A stretch of DNA of 50,098 nt from JAMXLO01 sp035492535 (GCA_035492535.1 DATJJM010000156.1:1-50098); one strand, 5' to 3'; shown: positions 8,700 through 17,772, counted from the first letter of the stretch. A program made the numbers and translations. The notes: generated from the sequence alone by a model not told the origin.

Positions 8700-9140
8700 G
8701 CAGGTCCTCGCGCGCGTTCAGGTTGAATCGGGCTGTTTTACGCAAACGCCGTGCCATCCGGGTAGGGTACGACCAATGCTCCACCAAGGATCGAGGGCGG
8801 TGCCGCGTCCTGGTGGACAGACTGAACAATGCCACATAGGCGGCGCGCCTGCTGCGGCAACACGCGCCTAACAGTTGGCGAAGTCGGTTTCAGTAAATCG
8901 ACGCGGGTCGCGCGTCGGCATGGGCACCGACACTTGGCAGCCGGACATGGTGCTGAACCTCGGTGGGGCGTACCCGGATTGGGACATGCGCGCCGCCAGC
9001 CTCCGCCTGCAGGGACAGTTCGCAGGCCTGATGGCCCGCTACCCCAGCCGGACCGTGGGCCATCCGCCGGTTGGCGAGATTCTTGCTTCGAGCTATCCGG
9101 TACGCTGCCGCTGAGCGGCGCGGCGGGAGGCAGTCACGGC
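8700..9140 (+). other. Divergent intergenic region with a possible small ORF (8875-9114)
   Basis: This separates the minus-strand monooxygenase gene from the plus-strand formamidase-like gene and should contain both promoters; I see no convincing -35/-10 pair. A 79-codon frame at 8875-9114 encodes a protein-like middle part (NLGGAYPDWDMRAASLRLQG) with no ribosome site and no family I recognise. It may be the remnant of a gene that once preceded the amidase. The frame of the amidase is also open upstream to 8829, but that part is not homologous-looking. Confidence 0.35.
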
Positions 9141-10181
9141 ATGAACCTGCATCACCTGCCGGCCCAGGCCGGCAATGTCCATTGGGGTTATTTCAGCGCC
9201 TCGCTGGCCCCGGCTCTGCACGTGCAAAGCGGCGACTTCATTCGCGCCGAGGCAATCACCCATCATGCGGGCGACGCGCCGGACCTCATGATGGACGCCG
9301 GGATCAGCGCACTATACGCGGCGATCCCCGAGCACGACCGCTCACCAGGCGTGCATATCATGACGGGCCCGATCCATGTGGCCGATGCCATGCCCGGCGA
9401 TATGCTGGAGGTGCGCTATCTGGAGATGGTACCGCGTCTCGCGTTCGGCTCGAATCTCGCGGCGCATTGGGGGCATCTGTACCGCGAGATGGCCGAGCGC
9501 GAGCGTGTCACGATCTATCGCATCGACTGCACGACGAATCAGGCGACGGCTGAATTCGCCTACGACGTGGCAGAGAAATACACGATCCCTGGCCGCATCA
9601 CCGACCCCGCCGCGTGTTGCCGGGAGCCCGCATTGCGCGGCGTGCGCGTGCCGGTGCGGCCGCATCTCGGCACCGCGGGCGTGGCGCCCGACATACCGGG
9701 CCGCGTCAGCAGCGTGCCGCCGGGCCTGCATGGCGGCAACATCGATAACTGGCGTATTGGCGCCGGTGCCACGATGTATTATCCGGTTCAGGTGCCGGGC
9801 GCGTTGTTTTCCGTTGGCGATCCGCACGTCTCGCAAGGCGATGGCGAGATCAGCGGCACCGCGATCGAGGCCTCGCTCGACGTGCTATTCCAGGTGCGCG
9901 TCCGCAAGGATTTCCACTTCCCGTCACCGCTCTTGGAGACGCCGCGCTACTGGATCGTCCACGGCTTCGATGAGGATCTGAACATGGCGATGCGCCATGC
10001 AAGTCTGGATATGATGCGGTTGCTGACCGAGCAGCGACATCTCAGCCGAGATGATGCCTATTCGCTGATGAGCGTCGCCGCGGATTTCGCCGTGACACAG
10101 GTCGTGGACGGCAGGCAGGGCATCCACTGCCGCATAGCGCGCAGCGTGTTCCAGTGCGAAGCGGTGCCTGGTGATGCTTAG
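9141..10181 (+). CDS. Acetamidase/formamidase family protein
   Basis: 346 residues from the ATG at 9141, which follows GGGAGG by ten bases; the frame is open further upstream but without family character. FmdA/AmdA-type features are visible: GYFSASLAPALHVQSGD, HIMTGPIHVADAMPGDMLEVRYLEM, the PVRPHLGTAGVAP and PPGLHGGNIDN segments, and FSVGDPHVSQGDGEISGTAIE. These metal-dependent cytoplasmic enzymes hydrolyse formamide or small amides to ammonia. The gene is convergent with rutCBA, and a shared terminator lies between. It may release nitrogen from amide intermediates of the neighbouring catabolic genes (inference). Confidence 0.9.
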   Translation: MNLHHLPAQAGNVHWGYFSASLAPALHVQSGDFIRAEAITHHAGDAPDLMMDAGISALYAAIPEHDRSPGVHIMTGPIHVADAMPGDMLEVRYLEMVPRLAFGSNLAAHWGHLYREMAERERVTIYRIDCTTNQATAEFAYDVAEKYTIPGRITDPAACCREPALRGVRVPVRPHLGTAGVAPDIPGRVSSVPPGLHGGNIDNWRIGAGATMYYPVQVPGALFSVGDPHVSQGDGEISGTAIEASLDVLFQVRVRKDFHFPSPLLETPRYWIVHGFDEDLNMAMRHASLDMMRLLTEQRHLSRDDAYSLMSVAADFAVTQVVDGRQGIHCRIARSVFQCEAVPGDA

Positions 10182-10182
10182 A

Positions 10183-10225
10183 GCGTGATGACCGAAGGCG
10201 GAATCGCCGGAGGTCTGAATCACGC
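10183..10225. terminator. Bidirectional terminator hairpin between formamidase-like gene and rutC
   Basis: An interrupted nested stem: GCGTGAT (10183-10189) pairs with ATCACGC (10219-10225), GACC (10190-10193) with GGTC (10212-10215), and GGCG (10197-10200) with CGCC (10205-10208) around a GAAT loop. That is 15 pairs in all, placed exactly between two convergent stop codons. No long T-tract follows on either strand. Confidence 0.6.
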
Positions 10226-10226
10226 C

Positions 10227-10619
10227 TCAGGCTGTCGAGCCGACATGCGCAATTGTCGATATTTCTATCAGCGCACCCGGCTTCACCAGTCCGCACTGAA
10301 TGCAGAACCGCGCCGGTTTGTCGCCCGGAAAGAACTCGGCGTAAACCGCGTTGACCGCTGCGTAGTGGGCCCAATCGGTCAGGAAGATCATGTTATAGGT
10401 GACGTCGGCCATGCTGCCGCCGGCAGCCTCGATCACGCCTTTGATCGTGTCCAGAACATGACGCGTCTGCGCGCCGGGATCGCCGACGTGAATCACGTTG
10501 TTGTCCTTGTCAAACGACAGCGTCCCCGACACGTAAACGACGCCGTCCGCCATCGCGCCCGGGGAATAAGGTGCCAATGGCTTGCCGGAGCCGGGTGGGA
10601 TGATGGCCTGCATGGGCAT
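10227..10619 (-). CDS. rutC: RutC-type 3-aminoacrylate deaminase (RidA/YjgF family)
   Basis: 130 residues, the normal length for RutC. Highly typical segments are IIPPGSGKPLAPYSPG, ADGVVYVSGTLSFDKDNNV, AQTRHVLDTIKGVIEAAGG and AEFFPGDKPARFCIQCGLVKPGALIEI. It forms cytoplasmic trimers and hydrolyses aminoacrylate formed during uracil breakdown (Rut pathway). A strong GGGAGGT ribosome site precedes the ATG at 10619. It lies 12 nt downstream of rutB as the last gene of rutA-rutB-rutC. A general RidA role is possible, but the sequence and context favour RutC. Confidence 0.94.
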   Translation of the reverse strand: MPMQAIIPPGSGKPLAPYSPGAMADGVVYVSGTLSFDKDNNVIHVGDPGAQTRHVLDTIKGVIEAAGGSMADVTYNMIFLTDWAHYAAVNAVYAEFFPGDKPARFCIQCGLVKPGALIEISTIAHVGSTA

Positions 10620-10631
10620 TGGATACCTCCC

Positions 10632-11324
10632 TCAGGATGCGGGCGGAGCCTGCGTGATCGCGCCGCGGAAATCCGTGGTGCTGCTGACCCAGCCGAAGAA
10701 CTTTTCGATGTTATACAGTGAGGCCTCGCGCACGAACCCGGGTCCGGCGTGATGCGTCGCATCGTCCAGCACAACACCGAAATATTCCAGGAAGAAGCCG
10801 TCACGCAGCGTCGATTCGACACAGACGTTGGTGGCGATGCCGGTGAACACCAGTGTACGAATGCCACGCGCGCGCAGCATGCTGTCGAGCGCGGTGCCGA
10901 AGAACGCGCTGTAGCGCGGCTTGGGCAGCACGATGTCCTCGGGCCGCGGTTGCAGCGCGTCAACAAGCGCGTAGTCCCAGCCGCCTTTCGCCAGCAGCTT
11001 ACCCTGCAGCTCGGGCCGCGCGCGCATCGTCTTCAGCGCGTTGGACTTGTGCCAGTTCGGCGATCCCGGGCCACCCGCTTCCTTGTAGTCAGGATCCCAT
11101 CCGTTCTGGAAAAACACGATCAGCATCCCGGCGACGCGGGCAGCCTCGACCGCGAGTCGGATATTTTCGATCACCGCCGCCGCGCCGGAAATGTCGAACC
11201 CCGCGAGATCCAGATAACCACCAGGCGAGGCATAAGCGTTCTGCATGTCGACGACGATCAACGCCGCAAGCGCCGGATCGACTGCAAGCGGCTCCGGCCG
11301 CGCCGGCAACATGACCGACCTCAT
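10632..11324 (-). CDS. rutB: Ureidoacrylate amidohydrolase RutB (isochorismatase family)
   Basis: A 230-residue cysteine hydrolase. The catalytic triad is visible as D26 (VVDMQN), K135 (VLPKPRYS) and C168 (TNVCVEST). It cleaves (Z)-3-ureidoacrylate, or the peracid, to aminoacrylate plus carbamate in the cytoplasm. The ATG at 11324 overlaps the rutA stop by 4 bp (ATGA), so the two are translationally coupled. Length and motifs match RutB rather than nicotinamidase. Confidence 0.94.
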   Translation of the reverse strand: MRSVMLPARPEPLAVDPALAALIVVDMQNAYASPGGYLDLAGFDISGAAAVIENIRLAVEAARVAGMLIVFFQNGWDPDYKEAGGPGSPNWHKSNALKTMRARPELQGKLLAKGGWDYALVDALQPRPEDIVLPKPRYSAFFGTALDSMLRARGIRTLVFTGIATNVCVESTLRDGFFLEYFGVVLDDATHHAGPGFVREASLYNIEKFFGWVSSTTDFRGAITQAPPAS

Positions 11325-12403
11325 GTGGCCTCCGCGACGACATGACGGCGGCAGTGCATCAGCGGCTGGATCCGCGTACCGAAGGCTTCCACGCCCTCCA
11401 CGAACGAATCGAAGGTCAGCAGCACGCCGCCGAGACCTTGTATCTCCGACATTTCGTCGAACATCGCGGCGATGCGCTCATATGATCCAACCAGTGTGCC
11501 CATGTTCAGATTAACCGCCGATGTCGGGTCTGCCAGCTGGCGCACATTGGTGTCGCCGCCGGACTTCGTGTCGGCCGCGCCCTGTTGCGTCAGCCAGGCC
11601 AGCGCCTCCTGATCAGCGCCATCTTTGTAGAGTTGCCACTTCGCTTCGGCCTCGGCGTCGGTCTCGGCGGCGATGACCATCACCAGCGAGTAGCACGGGA
11701 TATTCCGGCCTTCTTCTGCCGCCACCTCGCGCATGCGCCGGACGATGGGCGCCACGGCAGTGGGGTCGTTGATGCCCTTGCCGAGACAGAAATTGTAATC
11801 GGCCCATCGCGCGGTGAAGCGCATGCCGGCGGTGCTCTGGCCGGCGCAGATGATCTTGATATCCGCCTGCGGACGGGGACTGACGCGGCAATCGTCCATC
11901 TGGAAGAATTCGCCCTTGAAGTCGGTTCGGCCGTCGCGCCACAGCTCGCGCAGGATGCGGACATATTCCGCCGCGTAATCGTAGCGTCGCGCGAAGTACT
12001 CGTCCCCCGGCCACAGTCCCATCTGCGAGTACTCCGGCCGCTGCCATCCGGTGATGACATTCAAGCCGAACCGGCCCCCCGAGATGTCGTCTATTGTCGA
12101 CACCATGCGCGCCGCGATCGCCGGCGGAATGACCAGTGTCGGCACCGTGGCGAATATACGGATCCGTTTCGTCACCGCCGCCAGACCCGCCATCAGCGAG
12201 AAGGAGTCCAGATTGTGCTCCCAGAATTGCGAAGGGCCGCCGAAGCCGCGCAGTTTGATCATCGACAGTACGAAATCGAGCCCGTGCCGCTCAGCCCGCA
12301 GCGTGACCTCCCGGTTCAGCGCAAAGCTTGGCATGTATTGCGGCGATGTGGTCGAGATCAGCCAGCCGTTGTTGCCGATGGGTATGAAGACACCGACCTC
12401 CAT
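11321..12403 (-). CDS. rutA: Pyrimidine monooxygenase RutA (FMN-dependent)
   Basis: A 360-residue luciferase-like monooxygenase that opens the uracil ring between N3 and C4 using FMN and O2. Segments almost diagnostic for RutA are GVFIPIGNNGWLIST, ALSMIKLRGFGG-like (here LSMIKLRGFGGPS), GWQRPEYSQMGLWPGDEYF and DTNVRQLADPTSAVNLNMGTLVGSY. An AAGGAG ribosome site sits 8 nt before the ATG. It is the first gene of rutABC. The flavin reductase RutF and the genes rutD, rutE and rutG, which accompany it in E. coli, are not in this window. Confidence 0.96.
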   Translation of the reverse strand: MEVGVFIPIGNNGWLISTTSPQYMPSFALNREVTLRAERHGLDFVLSMIKLRGFGGPSQFWEHNLDSFSLMAGLAAVTKRIRIFATVPTLVIPPAIAARMVSTIDDISGGRFGLNVITGWQRPEYSQMGLWPGDEYFARRYDYAAEYVRILRELWRDGRTDFKGEFFQMDDCRVSPRPQADIKIICAGQSTAGMRFTARWADYNFCLGKGINDPTAVAPIVRRMREVAAEEGRNIPCYSLVMVIAAETDAEAEAKWQLYKDGADQEALAWLTQQGAADTKSGGDTNVRQLADPTSAVNLNMGTLVGSYERIAAMFDEMSEIQGLGGVLLTFDSFVEGVEAFGTRIQPLMHCRRHVVAEAT

Positions 12404-12644
12404 GGTTCACTCCTTCAGACGCGGTCGGTGGTGGTAAAGGCGCCATTGTGCGGCAGCACTCCCCACGAAAAGTCAACGCCGCGCATCATCGCCATCGCCG
12501 CCATGCGAAGCCTGTGCCAAAAAGTGTTTTCATTATCCTCCCCCGCTGCCTTCTTGGCATCAGGCACCGCAAGCCGGGCCGAATACCGTAAGCCGATTGC
12601 CGGACCTGGGACGTCCGGGTTTGCTGACGGGTTCGATCAGCGCG

Positions 12645-13535
12645 TTACGCGGCGGCATCCTGCTCGATGGTAATCACGTCACCGGCAAGCGTCGTCCGGC
12701 GCACGTCGCGTACCTCGTTACGATCGAACCGACGAGCGCGATGCATTGTGGTGCGATTGTCCCACATCACCAGATCGAACGGCCGCCACTCGTGCGAATA
12801 GACGAACTGCGGCTGTGTCGCGTGTTCGGTCAGATCGCGCAGGAACATACGCGCTTCCGGCACCGTCCAGCCCTCGATCGCCCCGGCGTGCGAGGACAGG
12901 AACAGTGATTTTCGGCCGGTCACGGGATGTGTGCGCACCAGCCTTTGGCGCACCGGGGCGAACGAAGCGATTTCCTCCTCCGTCAGGTCGGTGAAGCCGA
13001 TGGCCTGCCGCGAGTAGATCAGCGAGTGCAGGCAAACCAGGTCCTCGACCTCTCCCTTGGTGCGTGCATCCAGCGCATCATAGCCGGCGCGCATATCGGC
13101 AAACTCGGTGTTTGCACCCCAGCTCGGCAGCACACGCCCGGACAGCAGCGAGTAGCGGGCCGGCACTGGCCGGAACGAACTGTCGGAGTGCCACAGCCGA
13201 TCGCCGAGCTTGAAGAACCACACGCGTTCTTCTGCGGAAATGATGTTGCCGTGTCTGTCGAGGTTGGAGAAGTCCGCCATGCCGGGCGCAAGCCGGCTGT
13301 CCGTGCGCTTCCTGATATGGCCGCCCGTCTTATAGTTCTCCAGTTCGCCGAACTGCTTGGTGAACGCGAGCTGCTCTTCGTCAGTGATGTTCTGCTCGGG
13401 GAACACCAGCACGGCGTACTCGTCCATGCCCCGCTCGACCGCCGCGACCTCATCCCGGGAGAGCGGCTCACGGCAATCGATCCCGGAAACCTCCGCCGCA
13501 AAAACCTGCGCGATTTGGCGAAATGCTGCCGTCAT
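12645..13535 (-). CDS. TauD/TfdA-family 2-oxoglutarate-dependent dioxygenase
   Basis: A 296-residue Fe(II)/2-oxoglutarate oxygenase. Iron ligands are H116 and D118 (WHSDSS) and H265 (MHRA); an Arg near 279 should bind 2-oxoglutarate. The FGELENYKTGG segment and overall length resemble the TfdA (2,4-D dioxygenase) branch more than taurine dioxygenase. It acts in the cytoplasm, usually cleaving ether, sulfonate or similar bonds by hydroxylation. AAGGAG precedes the ATG by 9 nt. It lies upstream of rutA on the same strand with a 241-nt gap, so it probably has its own transcript or a weak link to rut. The substrate is unknown. Confidence 0.9.
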   Translation of the reverse strand: MTAAFRQIAQVFAAEVSGIDCREPLSRDEVAAVERGMDEYAVLVFPEQNITDEEQLAFTKQFGELENYKTGGHIRKRTDSRLAPGMADFSNLDRHGNIISAEERVWFFKLGDRLWHSDSSFRPVPARYSLLSGRVLPSWGANTEFADMRAGYDALDARTKGEVEDLVCLHSLIYSRQAIGFTDLTEEEIASFAPVRQRLVRTHPVTGRKSLFLSSHAGAIEGWTVPEARMFLRDLTEHATQPQFVYSHEWRPFDLVMWDNRTTMHRARRFDRNEVRDVRRTTLAGDVITIEQDAAA

Positions 13536-13536
13536 G

Positions 13537-14216
13537 TCAGTCGTCTCCTTGCAACGCTACCGCCGCACCAATGCCTGGCAACGTCAACCGTGACGCATGA
13601 TGGCACGCAACCTGCCGGTTGGGCAGATCATCGGCCATCGCAGGAACCTCGGACACGCAACGATCACCATCGCCGTGCGGACAGCGCGGATGAAACGGAC
13701 AACCAGTCGGCAAGTAACACCACCTCATCGCAGATGACCGCACGCGGGTTGAGCGAGAGAGCCCGCGCGATCCCGATACGTTGCCGCTCACCACCGCTGA
13801 ACGCATGTGGGTATTGCCGCATGTGTTCGGGACGGAGGCCAACGCGGCGCACCAAGCCTGCAGCCCGGTCCTCCAGCTCACGCCCTTGCGCGGCGTGTTG
13901 ACCTTCAACGGCTCACCGATGATCTGCGCGACCGTCATCCGCGGGTCGAGCGACGAATCTGGAATCTCATGCAAACCTATCGACGATACGGTAGCAGTGC
14001 GCTCTGGCTGAGGCGCGCAACACCGATCGTCGTGCCGTCCTCACGGCGGTAGAGAATGCTGCCCGCGGTCGGATTCAGCGTGCGAATGATACAGCGGCCG
14101 GTTGTCGTCTTGCCGCAACCGCTTTCCCCCACCAGTCCAAGCGTCTCGCCAGGCCAAACTTTGAGCGAAACACGAGTCGTGGGTCTTTCGCCGTCTCGTA
14201 TTTCGGCGATGTTCAA
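13537..14216 (-). pseudogene. Broken oligopeptide/dipeptide ABC transporter ATPase (OppF/DppF)
   Basis: Fragments of one ATPase occur in order but in different frames. 14216-13977 has Walker A GLVGESGCGKTTTGR. 13974 onward has SSLDPRMTVAQIIGEPL. 13855-13664 has the signature FSGGERQRIGIARAL and a partial Walker B AVICDE. Finally the Opp-type Cys tail GCPFHPRCPHG and VACHHA ends near 13580. The roughly 110 residues normally between Walker B and the Cys tail (D-loop, switch His) are missing, so there are at least two frame changes and a deletion. The gene is non-functional; its partner permeases and binding protein are absent. Confidence 0.85.
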
Positions 14217-14439
14217 GGGTCAGGCATTTCACACCAGGATACGCTTTCCAATGGAGATGATATCAACATTGGCCTGTTGGATGAGGACTACCGTCGGTCA
14301 GCATGCTAGCATGAGGTCCATTCGCGCAAGTTCGACGACAGCGATCGTTCAGATCAGGCCGTCTGCCGGCGCCCGATCCCTTCCTAACCATGCCGTTATA
14401 CTAGACGCCACGGAATCCTGGACGGCCTCAGATGCCGGC

Positions 14440-15189
14440 TTACATTGGTTTCTGGAATTTCAGCACGAATTCGTCCACCGGTGTGGGATTGCGGAAGACG
14501 ATGTTGGTACGCGTATCCTCAGGATGCCGGAGGAACCCGGCATCCGCGACGAACTTGAATCCAGCAGCTTCAATCTCCGAGCGCAGCGTCTGCTCGGCGA
14601 TACGGTGATAGGTCTTGCCCACAGAAGCGCCATCTTCGGGCCGAGCTGAATGGTCTGCGATGATCAGAATGCCGCCCGGTTTCAGCGCAGTGAACATCGC
14701 CCTGTTCATCTTGGCACGATCGATCCGCATATAAGTCGTATCGTGATAGGCAAAGTAGAAGGTTATGAGGTCGAAGTCGTGTAGATCCGAGGGAACCGGA
14801 TCGTCCGATGGCCGCACGAGTATAGTAACGTTATTCATCACAGGCATCGTCATTCTGGTGCGCAGTTTCTCGGATTCCTCGTCAACTTGTCCGTATACCT
14901 TCCCCGTCGGACCTACTGAACGCGCCATAAGCTCTGTGCTGTAGCCGGCGCCCGCCCCCATATCGAGAACTGTCCACCCCGTCTTCACTCCTGTGAAGGT
15001 GAGAAGGTTTGCCGGATCCCGCCGTTTATCTGCTACGCGATCGGCCTCTGTGCGGTCGGTTTGCGCTATAATGCCTGCATAGTCTTGGGCGCACCCAGGA
15101 GCAGCACCGCTTGCAACAAGTATTGCCAGGCTGCTCGCGACCATGGCAACGGTCCGAAGTGCGAGGTGGCCGATGGCCGCAATAGTCAT
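14440..15189 (-). CDS. Exported class I SAM-dependent methyltransferase
   Basis: 249 residues from the ATG at 15189, preceded by GGGAG at 9 nt; a TTG further upstream (15216) has no ribosome site. An N-terminal hydrophobic signal (about residues 8-34) ending ...PGCAQD predicts export. SAM motif I VLDMGAGAGYS lies near 74-84, with motif II-like DLITFYFAYHD and GGILIIADHSA further on. It matches the family of predicted periplasmic or secreted methyltransferases of unknown substrate. A methyltransferase that must find SAM outside the cytoplasm is an oddity of the family. It stands alone between pseudogenes. Confidence 0.85.
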   Translation of the reverse strand: MTIAAIGHLALRTVAMVASSLAILVASGAAPGCAQDYAGIIAQTDRTEADRVADKRRDPANLLTFTGVKTGWTVLDMGAGAGYSTELMARSVGPTGKVYGQVDEESEKLRTRMTMPVMNNVTILVRPSDDPVPSDLHDFDLITFYFAYHDTTYMRIDRAKMNRAMFTALKPGGILIIADHSARPEDGASVGKTYHRIAEQTLRSEIEAAGFKFVADAGFLRHPEDTRTNIVFRNPTPVDEFVLKFQKPM

Positions 15190-15304
15190 GGTTCGGGCTC
15201 CCGTTTGGTTGGCCAATTAGCGGACTGACTGTCTCTACACACTGTGCGGCGACGACGATATCCCGGCCCGTATGGATAATGAACTCGGCGCCCCGCTCTT
15301 GGTT

Positions 15305-15445
15305 CTACTCATGCTTGAGGCGGTAAAGAAAGCGATCTCCATCCGCCATCACCAGCCCGGAAGTCGACGCCGGAAAGTGGATCGGCAGGAGCAGCGTGTC
15401 AGTATCCGCAACGAACGATAAGAACCGCCGGCGCGACACCCATAC
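15305..15445 (-). pseudogene. C-terminal remnant of a metallo-beta-lactamase-fold hydrolase
   Basis: About 46 codons encode SRRRFLSFVADTDTLLLP, IHFPASTSGLVMADGDRF and YRLKHE before a stop. This resembles the end of MBL-fold metallohydrolases, where a late His (here IHFP) and a final GDGF-like strand occur. No HxHxDH motif or any upstream part of such a gene is present, so it is a leftover tail. The rest of 15190-15679 shows no other gene. Confidence 0.5.
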
Positions 15446-15679
15446 CTCCTTCCCGCTCTTCGACCGATGGGCGATTTTCGTACGACGGCGCGGCTGAGTA
15501 AATCCCGGCCGGACACGCGGCTCGGCGCCCTGTTGAATGCAGGTTCGCACTGGCGGGCCGATGCGCTAGCATGGCCCCACCGGGCGCTGCTGACCCTCTC
15601 CACCTATCTGCCGCTGGTGTGCACTGGGGACCGGGCGCCTTAATGATAAGGCAAGAACAGAAGCCTAGGGAGCAAGGCA

Positions 15680-16819
15680 ATGGCGGACCGACTGATCTCC
15701 TGCGACGACCATATGGATTTGGGGCAACTGCCCGCGGACCTCTGGGAGACACGGCTGCCAACAGCGTTGCGCGACCGTGCGCCACATATTGAGGAACGCG
15801 ATGGACAAGCGGTCTGGATCTGCGACGGCAAGGTATGGGGCCGCTGGGATGGCAAGCCGCCTGCCACTGGCACCGCGCGACCGATCAAGCCGATCTACAC
15901 CGCGCTCGACCGCGCCGGCATTCACGACAACAGCGCGCGGCGACCGGCAAACGCGACGTTGCGGCTCGCAGACATGGATCGCGATGGAGTGCAGACCCAG
16001 CTGATCTTCGGTCCGATCTTTCAGATTTCTACAGAGGACCCAGTGCTGCGTGCGGCCTGCTACCAGGTGTTCAACGATTGGCTGTTGGGTTTCTGCACGG
16101 CGGCGCCGGATCGATTGATCGGCGTACCGATGTTGCCGGAAAACCCCGACGGCGCGCTGAAGGAATTATCTCGGCTGGTGGCCAGAGGTGGAGTGCGCCA
16201 GGTCAACCTGATGATTGCCAACGTCAACCCCAAGCTCGATGACCCCGCGTGGGAGCCGCTATGGGAAGTCCTGGAAGCGAGCGGCATCATTCTGGCCTGG
16301 CATATCACCGTGTTTGTTGGTCGCCCGGGAGACCGCGCCGCCGGCAAGGCCGCTAGCGTGTTCGAAAATACGAAATTCTTCCTCGGCAACTTCCTGGAAC
16401 CGTTCGTTGACCTGTTCGCCTGGGGCATTCTCGAACGGCATCCGAAGCTGCGCATCGTGATGGCGGAAGCCGGCACTGGTTGGCTCCCCTGGCTTGTCCA
16501 GGAACTGGACTATCGCCACTGGCGACTGTGGGAGGCAAAAGAGTTCTGGGCCGACAAGGGCGGCAGCGCTCTGGTGACGAAGCCTAGCGAGTTGTTCCAG
16601 CGCCAGATCTACGCGACGTTCCAAGAAGATTACGTCGCGCTCTCGCTGCTGCCATTCTTCGGCGAGGGGCATTTGTTGTGGGCATCGGACTACCCTCACC
16701 CGGATAGCGTATGGCCGAACTCGCGCGAGGCAATCGAACGGCAGATGCGCACCTTGACGCCTGAGATGCGCCGCGCGCTCACCCATGACAATGCCGCGGC
16801 ACTGTATGGATTAGACTGA
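15680..16819 (+). CDS. Amidohydrolase-2 family (ACMSD-like) metal-dependent hydrolase
   Basis: A 379-residue TIM-barrel hydrolase or decarboxylase. It shows the opening SCDDHMDL (residues 7-14), RLADMDRDGVQTQLIFGP, PMLPENPDGALKELSRL, a metal-site region LAWHITVF, the EAGTGWLPWLVQELDYR segment, and the C-terminal WASDYPHPDSVWPNS with the catalytic Asp. The group includes aminocarboxymuconate-semialdehyde decarboxylase and hydrolases of ring-cleavage products. AGGGAG precedes the ATG. The first HxH motif is reduced to DDHMD, as in a subset of the family, so the metal set may be atypical. It fits the catabolic theme but stands alone. Confidence 0.85.
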   Translation: MADRLISCDDHMDLGQLPADLWETRLPTALRDRAPHIEERDGQAVWICDGKVWGRWDGKPPATGTARPIKPIYTALDRAGIHDNSARRPANATLRLADMDRDGVQTQLIFGPIFQISTEDPVLRAACYQVFNDWLLGFCTAAPDRLIGVPMLPENPDGALKELSRLVARGGVRQVNLMIANVNPKLDDPAWEPLWEVLEASGIILAWHITVFVGRPGDRAAGKAASVFENTKFFLGNFLEPFVDLFAWGILERHPKLRIVMAEAGTGWLPWLVQELDYRHWRLWEAKEFWADKGGSALVTKPSELFQRQIYATFQEDYVALSLLPFFGEGHLLWASDYPHPDSVWPNSREAIERQMRTLTPEMRRALTHDNAAALYGLD

Positions 16820-16887
16820 TATCGGGTGTGCTGACGAGACCGGGCCAATATCCGTCACATCGCCATGACCAGTCACGCCGCTAGCGA

Positions 16888-17275
16888 TCAGATCATCGGT
16901 GTGATGGATCGGCGCGTCAAATGAGTCACGCGAAGCTTTAGTTCATGGCCATCCAGGTGGAGGAGGTTGAGATATCGCTCGCCCCATGAGCCGTCTCGCG
17001 GAGCGAATTCAAGCCTGAGCCCAGCAGATACAGCCTGCCCATAAAACCTGTCCACGTCGTCAACGTAGAGGATGGCACGGCCCCACTGGGCCCCACTCGT
17101 ATTAACCCGGGAACGACATGAGGTTGAGGCAGCCGATTCAGGCCCGATAGCTGGAGAAGCTCGCCGCCAGGCCACTGAATTTCGGCACCAATCCGAGCGC
17201 CTCGCGAAGGCAATCGCGCGTGCCATGTCGTGCGTCGCCAAAGTGATTGCGCTGATGCCTGTGAGCACCGCGGTT
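16888..17275 (-). pseudogene. Frameshifted VOC (glyoxalase/bleomycin-resistance fold) protein
   Basis: The N-terminal strand ISAITLATHDMARAIAF and the C-terminal part WGRAILYVDDVDRFYG ... WGERYLNLLHLDGHEL share one minus-strand frame. The segment that should connect them (LGLVPKFSGLAASFSSY) lies in another frame near 17135-17215. At least two frameshifts break a roughly 125-residue single-domain metalloenzyme. The C-terminus is also altered beyond DGHEL. No function is expected. Confidence 0.75.
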
Positions 17276-17772
17276 GCTCCCGTGACGGGATGCCGCACCG
17301 TGATCTGACAGCCAGGCCGGTGCTTGATGAACTCCGTCGGAAGATGGCGGCCGTCTCCCGTAGCCACGTTCGCGCCGCCAGGTCGGCCTGACACATACCT
17401 TCTGCGGGTACTGATCGCGGCCGTTTGGCACTGCGATGAGACTGTGAGGGAATTCACAGCGTTGCGCCGCTCGCGCCAGTAGACTGCGGCCGACAAACAA
17501 GGGTGGATCTCCCCCTGCCGGCGGATCAGGTCGGCAGTTATCGGTTTGAAACAGACTGCAGAAAACGGGAGCGGCACGTTGCAGATAAATGGGGGCGACG
17601 ACAATAATTTGCTCATGCCAGTACGTCGGCACCAACTGCAATGGACAACCTGTTCCCGCCGGTTACTGCCACAACAACCGCCGCCCAATAAGGCAGTTCA
17701 CCTGAGACGCGCAAGACCATCGCCTGCCCCGGACCAACAGGAGGCATTAAACACCAGTTCGGAATGTTCGCC
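17276..17772. other. Non-coding stretch between VOC remnant and winged-helix gene
   Basis: Open frames cross this stretch on both strands, but none has recognisable domains or a ribosome site; I see no gene, repeat or clear promoter. It must contain the promoter of the winged-helix gene. A GGAGG at 17740-17744 is too far from either candidate ATG to serve it. Confidence 0.4.

Noticed and set aside
12620..12645. GGTTCGATC near the TauD stop as a tRNA T-arm
   Set aside because: Surrounding bases form no tRNA; likely chance.
11585..13901. Long plus-strand frames opposite rutA and the TauD-like gene
   Set aside because: Shadows of recognised minus-strand enzymes; no family signature.
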